From NCBI RefSeq assembly GCF_923868895.1, contig NZ_OV350343.1:1798001-1862000 (forward strand): a stretch of DNA of 64,000 nucleotides, written 5' to 3'. Positions 19,093-27,023 of the stretch are shown in pieces; the stretch's first letter is position 1; each line of letters starts with the position of its first letter. Source of the stretch: Halomonas sp. TD01 (GTDB lineage: Bacteria; Pseudomonadota; Gammaproteobacteria; Pseudomonadales; Halomonadaceae). The translations under genes were made by a program, and so were the position numbers. The notes under the pieces are model-generated. The model saw only the letters and a list, made by a program, of their open reading frames with translations, searched no databases and was not told the origin of the DNA.

Positions 19093-19500
19093 ATGGGCAG
19101 GCAAAACGGCCTTTCGCTAATTGAGGCGCTTATCGCGCTGGTGATTTTAGCGTTTGGGCTAATAGGCGTCGCCGCGATGCAGGTGAAGGCACTGCAAAGC
19201 GCCATTGCTGGTTATACACAGTCGCTGGCTAACGTCGCAGCGGTAGATGCCCAAGAGCGGGTGTGGGCAGCGCTTTCTTCGTACCAAGACTGTGACACGA
19301 TTCCGTTGGCCACGATTGAGTCTGCATGGCTCAGCCATTGGTTTGCAGGTCAATCGGCAACGCTTGGTCATACCCAGGGGCAAGAGAGTCGTATCGACCG
19401 GCAAGACTGCCAGTTTGATGTAGTTGTGCGCCTGCGTACTGGGCCCAATGAGCCCCACGATATCTTCAGCTACGTGTTCCAACTTCCCAATCAGCCGTAA
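19093..19500 (+). CDS. pilV: PilV-like type IV minor pilin
   Basis: Prepilin of 135 residues with a very short leader, MGRQNG, followed by LSLIEALIALVILAFGLIGVAAMQ; Glu+5 is present and the GLIGVAAMQ continuation is characteristic of PilV. Its ATG directly follows the stop of the preceding pilin gene with no gap, so expression is coupled. Four cysteine or polar positions in the globular part are not informative. Confidence 0.85.
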   Translation: MGRQNGLSLIEALIALVILAFGLIGVAAMQVKALQSAIAGYTQSLANVAAVDAQERVWAALSSYQDCDTIPLATIESAWLSHWFAGQSATLGHTQGQESRIDRQDCQFDVVVRLRTGPNEPHDIFSYVFQLPNQP

Positions 19501-19513
19501 AGGTAGGCCTGCC

Positions 19514-19987
19514 ATGGATGTGCAGCGCGGTTTTACGTTAACAGAGCTACTGGTCGCCATGGTTATTGGTATGGTGGTGATTCTAGGTGCTGGACAGCTT
19601 TTCTTAAGCACCTTTCACACGTTTAAGCAGGTAGATCAATTGGGGCGTCATCAGGAAGCGCTTCTTTACGCGGCGACATCGATTACCGACACCCTACGCA
19701 GACAAGGCGCTACCGACTCAAACGGAGCGCCTTTTTTTCGCTTGCAGTGCGGGGTGATTGAGTCTGGCTGTCGCTGCACGGTTCAGGATATGCAGGAGGC
19801 TCAGCCGCTGGTCACCTTTGACTATGACGCTGGCGCTAGCTGTGAGCGGGACAAACCGCTTGGAGCGCCCGCCACCAAAGGGGTTAGCTTGGTGTCACTG
19901 CCATTAGGTCGGCAAGGGGCCAATATTGATTTCCACGTTACCCATCGAGAGGCTGTGTTGCAGCCTGCGTTTTCGGCTAGCCCATGA
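19514..19987 (+). CDS. pilW: PilW-like type IV minor pilin
   Basis: Prepilin of 157 residues; leader MDVQRG, then FTLTELLVAMVIGMVVILGAGQLFLS with Glu+5, the PilW pattern. It is shorter than many PilW proteins. Four cysteines in the middle (from LQCGVIESGCRC) suggest disulphides. ATG 19514 is chosen since it gives the proper leader; the longer frame from 19424 lies in pilV. The stop overlaps the next start. Confidence 0.82.
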   Translation: MDVQRGFTLTELLVAMVIGMVVILGAGQLFLSTFHTFKQVDQLGRHQEALLYAATSITDTLRRQGATDSNGAPFFRLQCGVIESGCRCTVQDMQEAQPLVTFDYDAGASCERDKPLGAPATKGVSLVSLPLGRQGANIDFHVTHREAVLQPAFSASP

Positions 19988-20511
19988 GATGTATGGAGTA
20001 TGAGCAGAGAGGCGATATGCAGCTTAGACAGCGACGGCAGGAGCAAGGCGCTGCGCTAGTTGTGGTGATGGCACTGTTAGCGAGTGCGTTGATTATTGGT
20101 GTTATCTGCGTGCAATCTGCGTTTGTGGATGAACGCTTAGCGAGCAATTATCGGGCATCGACGTTAGCGCAAATGCGCGCTGAAATAGCCGCCTCACATG
20201 CAGTGGCTTCCTTTAATCAATTGGAGTGGGGGGACAGCGTGCTCACCATCAATAGCGATCACACTCTCCGCTGGGAAGATATCGTAGTGCACCCATTAAC
20301 TACGGTGCTTGGTGATGACTGCGAACACAATAGCTGCTTATTTACGCCCGTTGAGCGTGACGGCCAGCCTTGGGTAGTGGCGTTAGGTGCGGTTATTACT
20401 AATGCCAATACCGATAGTGAAATGCTGCTAGCGCAAAGCTTACCTGTGTTTATCAAAGTAGAGGAAGGGGAGGAAAGCCATCAGACAAAGGCGACGGTGG
20501 TTTGGCATTAA
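19984..20511 (+). CDS. pilX: PilX-like type IV pilus assembly protein
   Basis: Protein of 175 residues with leader ending QEQG and a hydrophobic stretch AALVVVMALLASALIIGVICVQ that lacks Glu+5. The following DERLASNYR resembles the ERLAGN segment of PilX/PilX_N proteins. ATG 19984 overlaps the pilW stop (ATGA); ATG 20017 is an alternative. It completes the minor-pilin set pilE-V-W-X. Confidence 0.8.
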   Translation: MRCMEYEQRGDMQLRQRRQEQGAALVVVMALLASALIIGVICVQSAFVDERLASNYRASTLAQMRAEIAASHAVASFNQLEWGDSVLTINSDHTLRWEDIVVHPLTTVLGDDCEHNSCLFTPVERDGQPWVVALGAVITNANTDSEMLLAQSLPVFIKVEEGEESHQTKATVVWH

Positions 20512-20560
20512 GTGTACAATGACTTACCTTTTTTGACCTTTATCCAGCTGGATCCACACT

Positions 20561-21583
20561 ATGAGTCAGACAGCCAAAACCCGCGTGCTGACCGGGATTA
20601 CCACGACCGGAACGCCACATCTTGGTAACTATGTGGGTGCTATTAAGCCTGCCATTGAGGCAAGCCAAGACCCCAACGTACAGTCGTTTTACTTCCTTGC
20701 TGACTATCACGCGCTGATCAAATGCCAAGATCCGAAGCGTGTGCAAGAGTCGCGTCTGGAAATTGCCGCCACGTGGCTTGCGCTAGGGCTAGATACCGAT
20801 AACGCCATTTTTTATCGTCAGTCGGATATTGCTGAAATTCCCGAATTAATGTGGATGCTTTCTTGTGTGTGCGCCAAGGGGCTGATGAACCGCGCCCACG
20901 CATACAAAGCGGCAGTCGCTGAAAATGAAGAAGCCGGTGACCAAGACCCGGATAAAGGCGTCACCATGGGCTTATTCGGTTACCCAGTGTTAATGGCTGC
21001 TGACATCTTAATGTTTAATGCCAATAAAGTGCCGGTAGGGCGCGACCAAATTCAGCACATTGAAATGGCGCGTGATATCGCCGGACGTTTCAACCACATG
21101 TTTAAAGGCCAGTATTTTGTTCAGCCTGAAGCCGTTGTGGATGAAAAAGGGGAAGTATTGAAGGGCTTGGACGGTCGCAAAATGTCCAAAAGCTATAACA
21201 ATACGATCCCGCTTTTCTCCAGCGAGAAAAAACTGCAGAAGCTGGTGCGTAAAATCAAAACCAACTCGCTGGAACCTGGCGAGCCCAAAGATCCAGACAC
21301 CTGTACGTTGTTCCAAATCTTTTCAGCGTTTGCCAGCAATGAAGAAGCCGCTGCGCTACGCGAGCAGTACGTGGCAGGTATCGGCTGGGGCGACGCTAAG
21401 AACCACGTGTTTGATTACTTGAATGCGCACTTAAGCGCCCCCCGCGAGCGTTACATCGCGCTCATGGAAGACCCTGCGCATATTGAAGCGGTGCTACAAA
21501 AAGGTGCCGATCGCGCTAGAGAAGAAGCCGCCATTACCATGGATCGCTTACGTTCCGCGGTAGGCTTAGGACGCTTTGTTTAG
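20561..21583 (+). CDS. trpS: Tryptophanyl-tRNA synthetase
   Basis: Class I synthetase that charges tRNA-Trp, 340 residues. The HIGH-like motif is TPHLGNYVGA near residue 17 and the KMSKS motif is intact in GRKMSKSYNN near residue 207. The GRDQIQHIEMARDIA segment of TrpRS is present. A strong terminator follows, and beyond it the T6SS island begins on the opposite strand, so trpS marks the left edge of the island. Confidence 0.96.
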   Translation: MSQTAKTRVLTGITTTGTPHLGNYVGAIKPAIEASQDPNVQSFYFLADYHALIKCQDPKRVQESRLEIAATWLALGLDTDNAIFYRQSDIAEIPELMWMLSCVCAKGLMNRAHAYKAAVAENEEAGDQDPDKGVTMGLFGYPVLMAADILMFNANKVPVGRDQIQHIEMARDIAGRFNHMFKGQYFVQPEAVVDEKGEVLKGLDGRKMSKSYNNTIPLFSSEKKLQKLVRKIKTNSLEPGEPKDPDTCTLFQIFSAFASNEEAAALREQYVAGIGWGDAKNHVFDYLNAHLSAPRERYIALMEDPAHIEAVLQKGADRAREEAAITMDRLRSAVGLGRFV

Positions 21584-21607
21584 TGGATTTAAAACTGCAC
21601 TGACAAG

Positions 21608-21636
21608 AAACCCCTTCTAAATAGAAGGGGTTTTTT
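21608..21636 (+). terminator. Rho-independent terminator of trpS
   Basis: AACCCCTTCT pairs with AGAAGGGGTT around AAAT, followed by six T in total. With AAA on the other side it may also work partly for hcp from the opposite strand. Confidence 0.88.
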
Positions 21637-21658
21637 AATACGGACATAGCAAAAATGC

Positions 21659-22177
21659 TTAGCCTTCGATTGGCGCGCGCCAGTCATCAGAGCCTGAAGT
21701 GCCCGCAACATTGTGTTCCCAATCGATCTTACGATACGCCAGAGAGACGTCCATTAGCTGAGTGAACTCAGACTTGGTAATGTCTTGTGCGTGTGGCATG
21801 CGTAAGTTGATGTCGACAATAGTGGCATCAGTCAGAGTCGTTGTGAAGAAATGCTCTTGCTTACCTTCAACGGAAGTGCGGTACCACTTCAGTTCAACAG
21901 TGGGGAGCATTTCTCCAGAAGCCAATGCGTTGTACATCAGCGGCACGGCCTTGTTGAGTGCTACCGTAAAGATAAATGGCTTGTGGGCACGCTGACCAGA
22001 AGGTTGACCAGACTGTGGGTCTGTAGGCACGGTCACTACATGCTTAAATTCTTGAACCAGCATTTGGTCTTCATGGCCTTCCACGTAGATGTTACCTACG
22101 GAGTCGGGAGTAAAGGCGCCAGCTGTAATATGACCCTGAGTTTGGCCTTCAATGCTGATATAACATGGAGTTGGCAT
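21659..22177 (-). CDS. hcp: T6SS inner-tube protein Hcp
   Basis: Forms the hexameric rings that stack into the T6SS tube and carries small effectors in its lumen. It has 172 residues. The start PTPCYISIEGQTQGHI, the stretch GNIYVEGHEDQMLVQEFKH and the C-terminal ITKSEFTQLMDVSLAYRKI region are classic Hcp. ATG 22177 follows AAGGAG on the minus strand. A perfect GG-N10-GC sigma-54 element lies about 55 bases upstream, so hcp is probably switched on by the VasH-type activator encoded in the same island. It is divergent from the structural operon. Confidence 0.96.
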   Translation of the reverse strand: MPTPCYISIEGQTQGHITAGAFTPDSVGNIYVEGHEDQMLVQEFKHVVTVPTDPQSGQPSGQRAHKPFIFTVALNKAVPLMYNALASGEMLPTVELKWYRTSVEGKQEHFFTTTLTDATIVDINLRMPHAQDITKSEFTQLMDVSLAYRKIDWEHNVAGTSGSDDWRAPIEG

Positions 22178-22230
22178 AAGTCTGCTCCTTGACGATGTTA
22201 ATGGTGTTGTCCTGAGGACAGATTGATAAT

Positions 22231-22246
22231 TGCAAAACAGATGCCA
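22231..22246 (-). promoter_or_regulatory. Sigma-54 (-24/-12) promoter of hcp
   Basis: Read on the minus strand the site is TGGCATCTGTTTTGCA: TGGCA, six bases, TTGCA, with exactly ten bases between GG and GC, matching the RpoN consensus. Transcription would begin near 22220, about 43 bases before the hcp ATG. The island encodes its own sigma-54 activator (34776-36368). Confidence 0.8.
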
Positions 22247-22253
22247 GTTTTAT

Positions 22254-22269
22254 GTTTTAATTTTAAAAC
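22254..22269. repeat. Perfect dyad next to the hcp sigma-54 site
   Basis: GTTTTAA-TT-TTAAAAC, a 16-base palindrome, 7 bases upstream of the -24 element of hcp on the minus strand. Possible operator; could also be chance in AT-rich DNA. Confidence 0.4.
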
Positions 22270-22370
22270 AGTTGCTTATGGTTTTTCTTTTTTTTATTTA
22301 TTTTTAATTAGGCAGTTTTTTGCTTGCTTATAGGCGGTTGTTTGCCTGGTCGGCGAGCATTTGCTTAATG

Positions 22371-22388
22371 GTTAAATGGTGATTTAAC
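22371..22388. repeat. Dyad GTTAAAT-GGTG-ATTTAAC
   Basis: Perfect 7-bp inverted repeat with a 4-base spacer, about 125 bases upstream of the hcp -24 element, the distance range of an enhancer for a sigma-54 activator. It shares the half-site GTTAAA/TTTAAC with the dyad at 22589-22612. Confidence 0.45.
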
Positions 22389-22534
22389 AAACTAACTGCT
22401 AGCTAATTGCAACATTGTGTTTCATAAGATATTGTATTTAACAAAGCTTAAGGTGACATGGGTATACGTTTTTAAAGTTTTTTGTCGACTCTGTTGATAA
22501 ATTATTTTTTCAATGTAGGAGATTGACTATAGTT

Positions 22535-22556
22535 TTTGTAAGATATTTCTTACAAA
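22535..22556. repeat. Dyad TTTGTAAGA-TATT-TCTTACAAA
   Basis: Perfect 9-bp inverted repeat with 4-base spacer, midway between hcp and tssB. Outer CTATA (22527-22531) and TATAG (22558-22562) extend the symmetry past a small mismatch. Candidate operator or enhancer. Confidence 0.45.
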
Positions 22557-22588
22557 TTATAGTTTGTTTTATTTATTGTTGCTAAATG

Positions 22589-22612
22589 CTGTTAAAATTC
22601 GCGATTTAACAG
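22589..22612. repeat. Dyad CTGTTAAA-N8-TTTAACAG
   Basis: Perfect 8-bp inverted repeat with an 8-base spacer (ATTCGCGA), 145 bases before the tssB ATG. Shares its half-site with the dyad at 22371-22388. Confidence 0.45.
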
Positions 22613-22756
22613 TCAACTTCTATTTTTATTCGATGCAGTTTTGATTGTTTCTATAAATACACAATTTTGCGATTGGAAACTTGTTTTTTAGTTCGCTAGT
22701 CTCGCTTTGTTAATAACTACTTGCGGTTACATTTAGTCACTTTTCCGGGATAAATC

Positions 22757-23263
22757 ATGGCTAAACAAGGAACTGTCGCGCCAAAAGAGCGCATCAATAT
22801 TAAGTATGTGCCAGCAACTGGAGGTCAGCAGACTGATACAGAGCTACCACTTAAGCTGTTGGTCGTGGGGGACTTCAAAGGTAGAGAAGAGGAGACTCCA
22901 ATTGAGGAGCGTCAGGCAGTATTGATCGATAGTGCTAACTTTCAATCTGTCATGCGAGAAGCTGATCTGTCGCTGCAAGCCGTTGTTCCTAATCGACTTG
23001 ATGAGAGCGAAGAGCCTAATGATATATCGGTTGACTTGTCATTCAAGTCACTTGAAGACTTTTCGCCTGATGCAGTAGCAAAGCAAGTTCCCGAACTGCG
23101 TAAATTGGTAGAGCTGCGTGAAGCTTTGGTTGCTTTAAAGGGGCCGTTAGGTAACGTGCCTAATTTCCGAAATCGCTTACAAAAACTGCTCGAAGATGAT
23201 AGCGCACGTCAGCAGCTTTTGAGCGAGTTGGATTTGCTAGATAAATCTAATGATAGAAATTAA
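22757..23263 (+). CDS. tssB: T6SS contractile sheath small subunit TssB (VipA)
   Basis: Assembles with TssC into the contractile sheath around the Hcp tube. It has 168 residues. Recognisable are the N-terminal APKERINIKY, the LPLKLLVVGDF strand, and the FKSLEDFSPDAVAKQVPEL segment that carries the conserved helix used in TssC and ClpV interplay. It is first in a plus-strand operon of fourteen core T6SS genes and lies downstream of the AT-rich regulatory region. Confidence 0.95.
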   Translation: MAKQGTVAPKERINIKYVPATGGQQTDTELPLKLLVVGDFKGREEETPIEERQAVLIDSANFQSVMREADLSLQAVVPNRLDESEEPNDISVDLSFKSLEDFSPDAVAKQVPELRKLVELREALVALKGPLGNVPNFRNRLQKLLEDDSARQQLLSELDLLDKSNDRN

Positions 23264-23315
23264 TTATATTTAACTTTTTTATCTATCAGTCGTATAGCGA
23301 TTTCGAGGTAGAAAA

Positions 23316-24794
23316 ATGAATGAAGCAGCTAAAAAAAAGACGGTATTAGAAGCTGAAGCAGAGCTTTCTCTTCTTGATCAGGTCATGGCACAAACACGTA
23401 TGGCCCCTGCTGATGAAGGATACGATGTTGCCAAGCAAGGGGTGGCAGCGTTTATTACAGAGCTTCTAAGTAATAGCGATGAGACGCCAAAAGTTAACAA
23501 GTCTTATATTGACAGTATGGTCGTGGAACTAGATCGAAAAATTAGCCATCAAGTTGATGAGATCTTGCATGAAAATAACTTTCAACAGCTAGAGTCTGCT
23601 TGGCGTGGATTGAAACTGTTGGTAGATCGCACTGATTTTCGTGAGAATATTAAGCTAGATCTATTGCATGCAACGAAGCAAGAGTTACTTGATGACTTTG
23701 AATTCGCGCCTGAAATTAGTCAGAGCGGCCTTTATCATCACGTTTATAACGCTGGCTATGGGCAATTTGGCGGCGAGCCAGTTGCGGGTGTTATCGGTCA
23801 TTACGATTTTTCACCGTCTTCACCTGATATGAAACTTTTGCAGTACACCTCTGCCGTTGGGGCAATGGCTCATGCTCCTTTTATGTCCTCTGTTGCGCCC
23901 TCTTTCTTCGGTATTGATAGCTTTGAAGAGCTACCTAATATTAAAGACTTTAAAGCGATTTTTGAGGGGCCAAAATATGCCCGTTGGCGCAGTTTGCGTG
24001 AGTCTGATGACGCCCGTTATCTTGGTTTGACGGCACCCCGCTTCTTGTTACGTACGCCTTATGACCCAGTTGAAAATCCAATCAAAACCTTTAATTACCG
24101 TGAAAATGTGAGTGAAAATCACGAGCATTATCTGTGGGGTAATACAGCGTATCTATTGGCGGAGCGTTTGACAGATAGCTTCGCCAAGTACCGGTGGTGC
24201 CCCAATATTATTGGTCCGCAAAGTGGCGGTGCTGTCGAAGATCTGCCGGTTCATAACTACGAGGCTTTTGGTCAGTTGCAGGCCAAAATACCGACAGAAG
24301 TGCTGATTACAGACCGCCGCGAATTTGAATTGTCAGACGAGGGATTTATCTCTCTGACCATGCGGAAAGGTAGTGATAACGCCGCTTTCTTCTCAGCGAA
24401 CTCCGTACAAAAGCCCAAAGTATTCCCCAATACGGCTGAGGGTAAAGTGGCAGAAACCAACTTCAAGTTGGGAACGCAGCTCCCCTATATGTTCATCATC
24501 AATCGATTAGCGCACTACGTGAAAGTGTTGCAGCGCGAACAGATTGGTTCCTGGAAAGAGCGGCAGGATCTTGAGCGTGAGCTTAACGCATGGATTCGCC
24601 AATACGTTGCAGACCAAGAAAATCCGCCAGCTGATGTCCGTAGCCGTCGTCCACTGCGAGCGGCCTCTATCCAGGTTTCTGACGTTAATGGCGAGCCAGG
24701 TTGGTATCAAGTCTCTTTGTCAGTGCGCCCTCACTTTAAGTACATGGGTGCCAGTTTTGAGTTGTCTCTCGTTGGGCGTCTTGATAAGGAATAA
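23316..24794 (+). CDS. tssC: T6SS contractile sheath large subunit TssC (VipB)
   Basis: Main sheath protein, 492 residues. Family segments are LLDQVMAQTRMAP near residue 20, LESAWRGLKLLVD near 95, and the end GAFFEL-like motif seen as GASFELSLVGRLDKE. GAGG precedes ATG 23316. The gap of 52 bases after tssB is the longest among the first genes of the operon. Confidence 0.95.
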   Translation: MNEAAKKKTVLEAEAELSLLDQVMAQTRMAPADEGYDVAKQGVAAFITELLSNSDETPKVNKSYIDSMVVELDRKISHQVDEILHENNFQQLESAWRGLKLLVDRTDFRENIKLDLLHATKQELLDDFEFAPEISQSGLYHHVYNAGYGQFGGEPVAGVIGHYDFSPSSPDMKLLQYTSAVGAMAHAPFMSSVAPSFFGIDSFEELPNIKDFKAIFEGPKYARWRSLRESDDARYLGLTAPRFLLRTPYDPVENPIKTFNYRENVSENHEHYLWGNTAYLLAERLTDSFAKYRWCPNIIGPQSGGAVEDLPVHNYEAFGQLQAKIPTEVLITDRREFELSDEGFISLTMRKGSDNAAFFSANSVQKPKVFPNTAEGKVAETNFKLGTQLPYMFIINRLAHYVKVLQREQIGSWKERQDLERELNAWIRQYVADQENPPADVRSRRPLRAASIQVSDVNGEPGWYQVSLSVRPHFKYMGASFELSLVGRLDKE

Positions 24795-24809
24795 AGGAAC
24801 AAAAGCGCT

Positions 24810-25241
24810 ATGGCAATGGAACGTGGTGGGCGAATCGGAAGTCGGCTTTTTGAACGCTTAGCAGCGCCAAGCAAGACCGTTCATTACGCAGAAGAGAGCC
24901 CGCTGGAGATGGTGGTGGCGTCCATAAAGCACCACCTTGTTGAGTTGCTCAATAGTCACCCTGGAAACAGCGCTTGCGCACCCGAACTAGGCCTCCTTGA
25001 TTTCAATGATGCCACGATAGGTGTACTTAATTTGGAGCTCAACATTAAGCAGGCTATTCGTCACTGCATAGAGCGTTATGAGCCCCGGATTCAAGATGTT
25101 GATGTCGAAGCCCTGCCGAGCCTAGGCAGTGGGCTGCAGCTACGTTTTCAAGTTCATGCCACGTTGTTGCTGGGAAAGAAAAGCGTTCCAACCACCATTG
25201 ATCTATTGCTTAACAACAAGCGTTATCAGTGTCTCAACTGA
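24810..25241 (+). CDS. tssE: T6SS baseplate component TssE (gp25-like)
   Basis: Baseplate wedge protein homologous to phage T4 gp25, 143 residues. The GSRLFERL start, LNSHPGNSACAPELGLLDFND middle segment and the YEPRIQDVDV strand define the family. It triggers sheath polymerisation with TssF, TssG and TssK. The start has AAAGGA upstream. Confidence 0.93.
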   Translation: MAMERGGRIGSRLFERLAAPSKTVHYAEESPLEMVVASIKHHLVELLNSHPGNSACAPELGLLDFNDATIGVLNLELNIKQAIRHCIERYEPRIQDVDVEALPSLGSGLQLRFQVHATLLLGKKSVPTTIDLLLNNKRYQCLN

Positions 25242-25259
25242 TAGGCCTGAGAGGCGCGA

Positions 25260-27023
25260 ATGCTAAATCGCTACTATCGTGACGAACTCAACTTTTTGAA
25301 ACGACAAGGCCGAGAGTTTGCGGAAGCAAACCCTGGTCTTAGCCGCTTTCTTTCCGAGCGGAGCACTGATCCAGATGTAGAGCGTCTGTTGGAAGGATTT
25401 GCTTTCTTGACTGGTCGCATGCGCGAAAAAGTAGAGGATGAATTTCCCGAACTTACTCACTCGCTCATTAGTATGTTATGGCCTAATTACTTGCGTCCGG
25501 TACCAAGTATGACCGTGATCCAGTTCACGCCCAAGTTGCACGGACTGAGTCAACAGCAGCAAGTTAAAAGAGGCACTGAACTAGCCAGTATTCCTGTTGA
25601 AGGCACATCGTGTTTATTTCGTACCTGCCACGATGTGGCGCTTTATCCGCTAGTTCATGGTGGCGTTGATGCGCGCCATACCAGAGAGATTTCTATTGTA
25701 GAGCTATCCCTAGAAGTTCACAGCGATCAACCCTTGAATACACTTGGGATTGATGCCCTGAGGTTACACTTGGGGGGCGACGGATATACTGCTCGGACAC
25801 TGTATCTATGGATGAGCCATTATCTAGCCCATCTGGAGCTAGAAGTGAATGGACAGCGGCAATCGATAGCTACAAATGCGTTGCAAGCAGTAGGGTTTGA
25901 GAGTGATCAAGCGTTACTGCCTTACCCACGAAATGTCCACCAAGGCTATCGGATATTGCAGGAGTATCTTTGCTTTCCCGAGGCGTTTCATTTCTTTGAC
26001 GTACAGGGAATAGGGCAATTATTACCTTCTGCAGCGTCGGATAGTGTAACGCTTCGTTTTGTTTTTTCTCGCCCATTACCCACCGATGCGCGTGTTAAAA
26101 ATGAGCATTTAGCTCTCTACTGTACACCGGCGATTAACCTCTTTGATCACGATGCTGAACCGGTTGACTTAACAGGAGAGCGAAGTCAGTACCGTATTCG
26201 GCCAAGCAGTAAGATGCCGGCACATTATGAAACTTATAGTGTAGATAGCGTGCTGGGTCATTTAGAGGGTTCCCAAAGTGGCTCACAGGCATCCTTGCGG
26301 CGCTATGTGCCCTTTGAAAGTTTTCAACATCAAATTGAAAGCGATAAAGGACGCGAAGCGTTGCACTATCGCGTGCGAGTGAGCAACAGTCTACGCGGTG
26401 ACGGCTTCGATCATGACATAGCTTTTACACGTGAGGATGAGCAGCTATGTCTTGGGCGCCGTGAGACGATTTCACTGGGTTTGACCTGTAGTAATCGAGA
26501 ATTGCCGGAGCAACTGACCGTTGGTGATGTGTGTGTCGGTACAAATGATAGCCCTACTTTCGCTACCTTTCGCAACATTACACGCCCTACACAGGTACTG
26601 CGTCCAGCCATCGATGATGGTTTGCTGTGGGTCTTAATTTCTAACTTATCGCTCAATTACCTTTCACTGCTAAATCGTGATGCGCTCTGTGCGGTGCTTA
26701 GGGCTTACGATTTCCGTGCTCTGGTGGATCGTCAGGCAGAGCGCGTAGCTCACAATCGATTAACTGGGATTGTAGATATTAATACTCAGCCAGTTGATCG
26801 GCTACGCAAAGGGCTGCCAGTGCGAGGTTTACGTTCAATTATGACGCTTGACCAAAATGCTTTTGGAGATGAAGGCAGTCTTTACCTGTTTGGCAGTGTG
26901 CTGGCTCGCTTTTTGTCCTTGTACGCCAGCATTAACTCTTTCCATGAGTTGCAAATAATCAATCGCCATAACCAAGAGCGCTACGTATGGAGCTTACAAG
27001 CGGGACAGCAGCCTCTGATGTAG
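25260..27023 (+). CDS. tssF: T6SS baseplate component TssF
   Basis: Baseplate wedge subunit of 587 residues. The first 80 residues (YYRDELNFLKRQGREFA and the region ending LWPNYLRPVPSM) are highly typical of TssF/VasA. It binds TssG and TssK. The last 37 bases overlap tssG, implying translational coupling. Confidence 0.95.
   Translation: MLNRYYRDELNFLKRQGREFAEANPGLSRFLSERSTDPDVERLLEGFAFLTGRMREKVEDEFPELTHSLISMLWPNYLRPVPSMTVIQFTPKLHGLSQQQQVKRGTELASIPVEGTSCLFRTCHDVALYPLVHGGVDARHTREISIVELSLEVHSDQPLNTLGIDALRLHLGGDGYTARTLYLWMSHYLAHLELEVNGQRQSIATNALQAVGFESDQALLPYPRNVHQGYRILQEYLCFPEAFHFFDVQGIGQLLPSAASDSVTLRFVFSRPLPTDARVKNEHLALYCTPAINLFDHDAEPVDLTGERSQYRIRPSSKMPAHYETYSVDSVLGHLEGSQSGSQASLRRYVPFESFQHQIESDKGREALHYRVRVSNSLRGDGFDHDIAFTREDEQLCLGRRETISLGLTCSNRELPEQLTVGDVCVGTNDSPTFATFRNITRPTQVLRPAIDDGLLWVLISNLSLNYLSLLNRDALCAVLRAYDFRALVDRQAERVAHNRLTGIVDINTQPVDRLRKGLPVRGLRSIMTLDQNAFGDEGSLYLFGSVLARFLSLYASINSFHELQIINRHNQERYVWSLQAGQQPLM

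Larger units (their letters stand above)
22178..22756. other. AT-rich divergent regulatory region hcp/tssB
   Basis: A 579-base gene-free stretch, far richer in A+T than its flanks. It contains the hcp sigma-54 site (22231-22246), four perfect dyads (listed separately) and a TATAAA at 22652 upstream of tssB for which I see no convincing -35. No plus-strand GG-N10-GC element was found for tssB; three candidates near 22311-22363 have N9 and are rejected. Composition suggests nucleoid-protein (H-NS/IHF-like) control, which is inference. Confidence 0.75.

Noticed and set aside
20502..20520. TTGGCA and TACAAT before trpS as a promoter
   Set aside because: The spacer is only seven bases; no alternative -35 is near.
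22311..22363. Plus-strand GG...GC elements as sigma-54 promoters for tssB
   Set aside because: All three candidates have nine, not ten, bases between GG and GC, and they lie about 400 bases before tssB.
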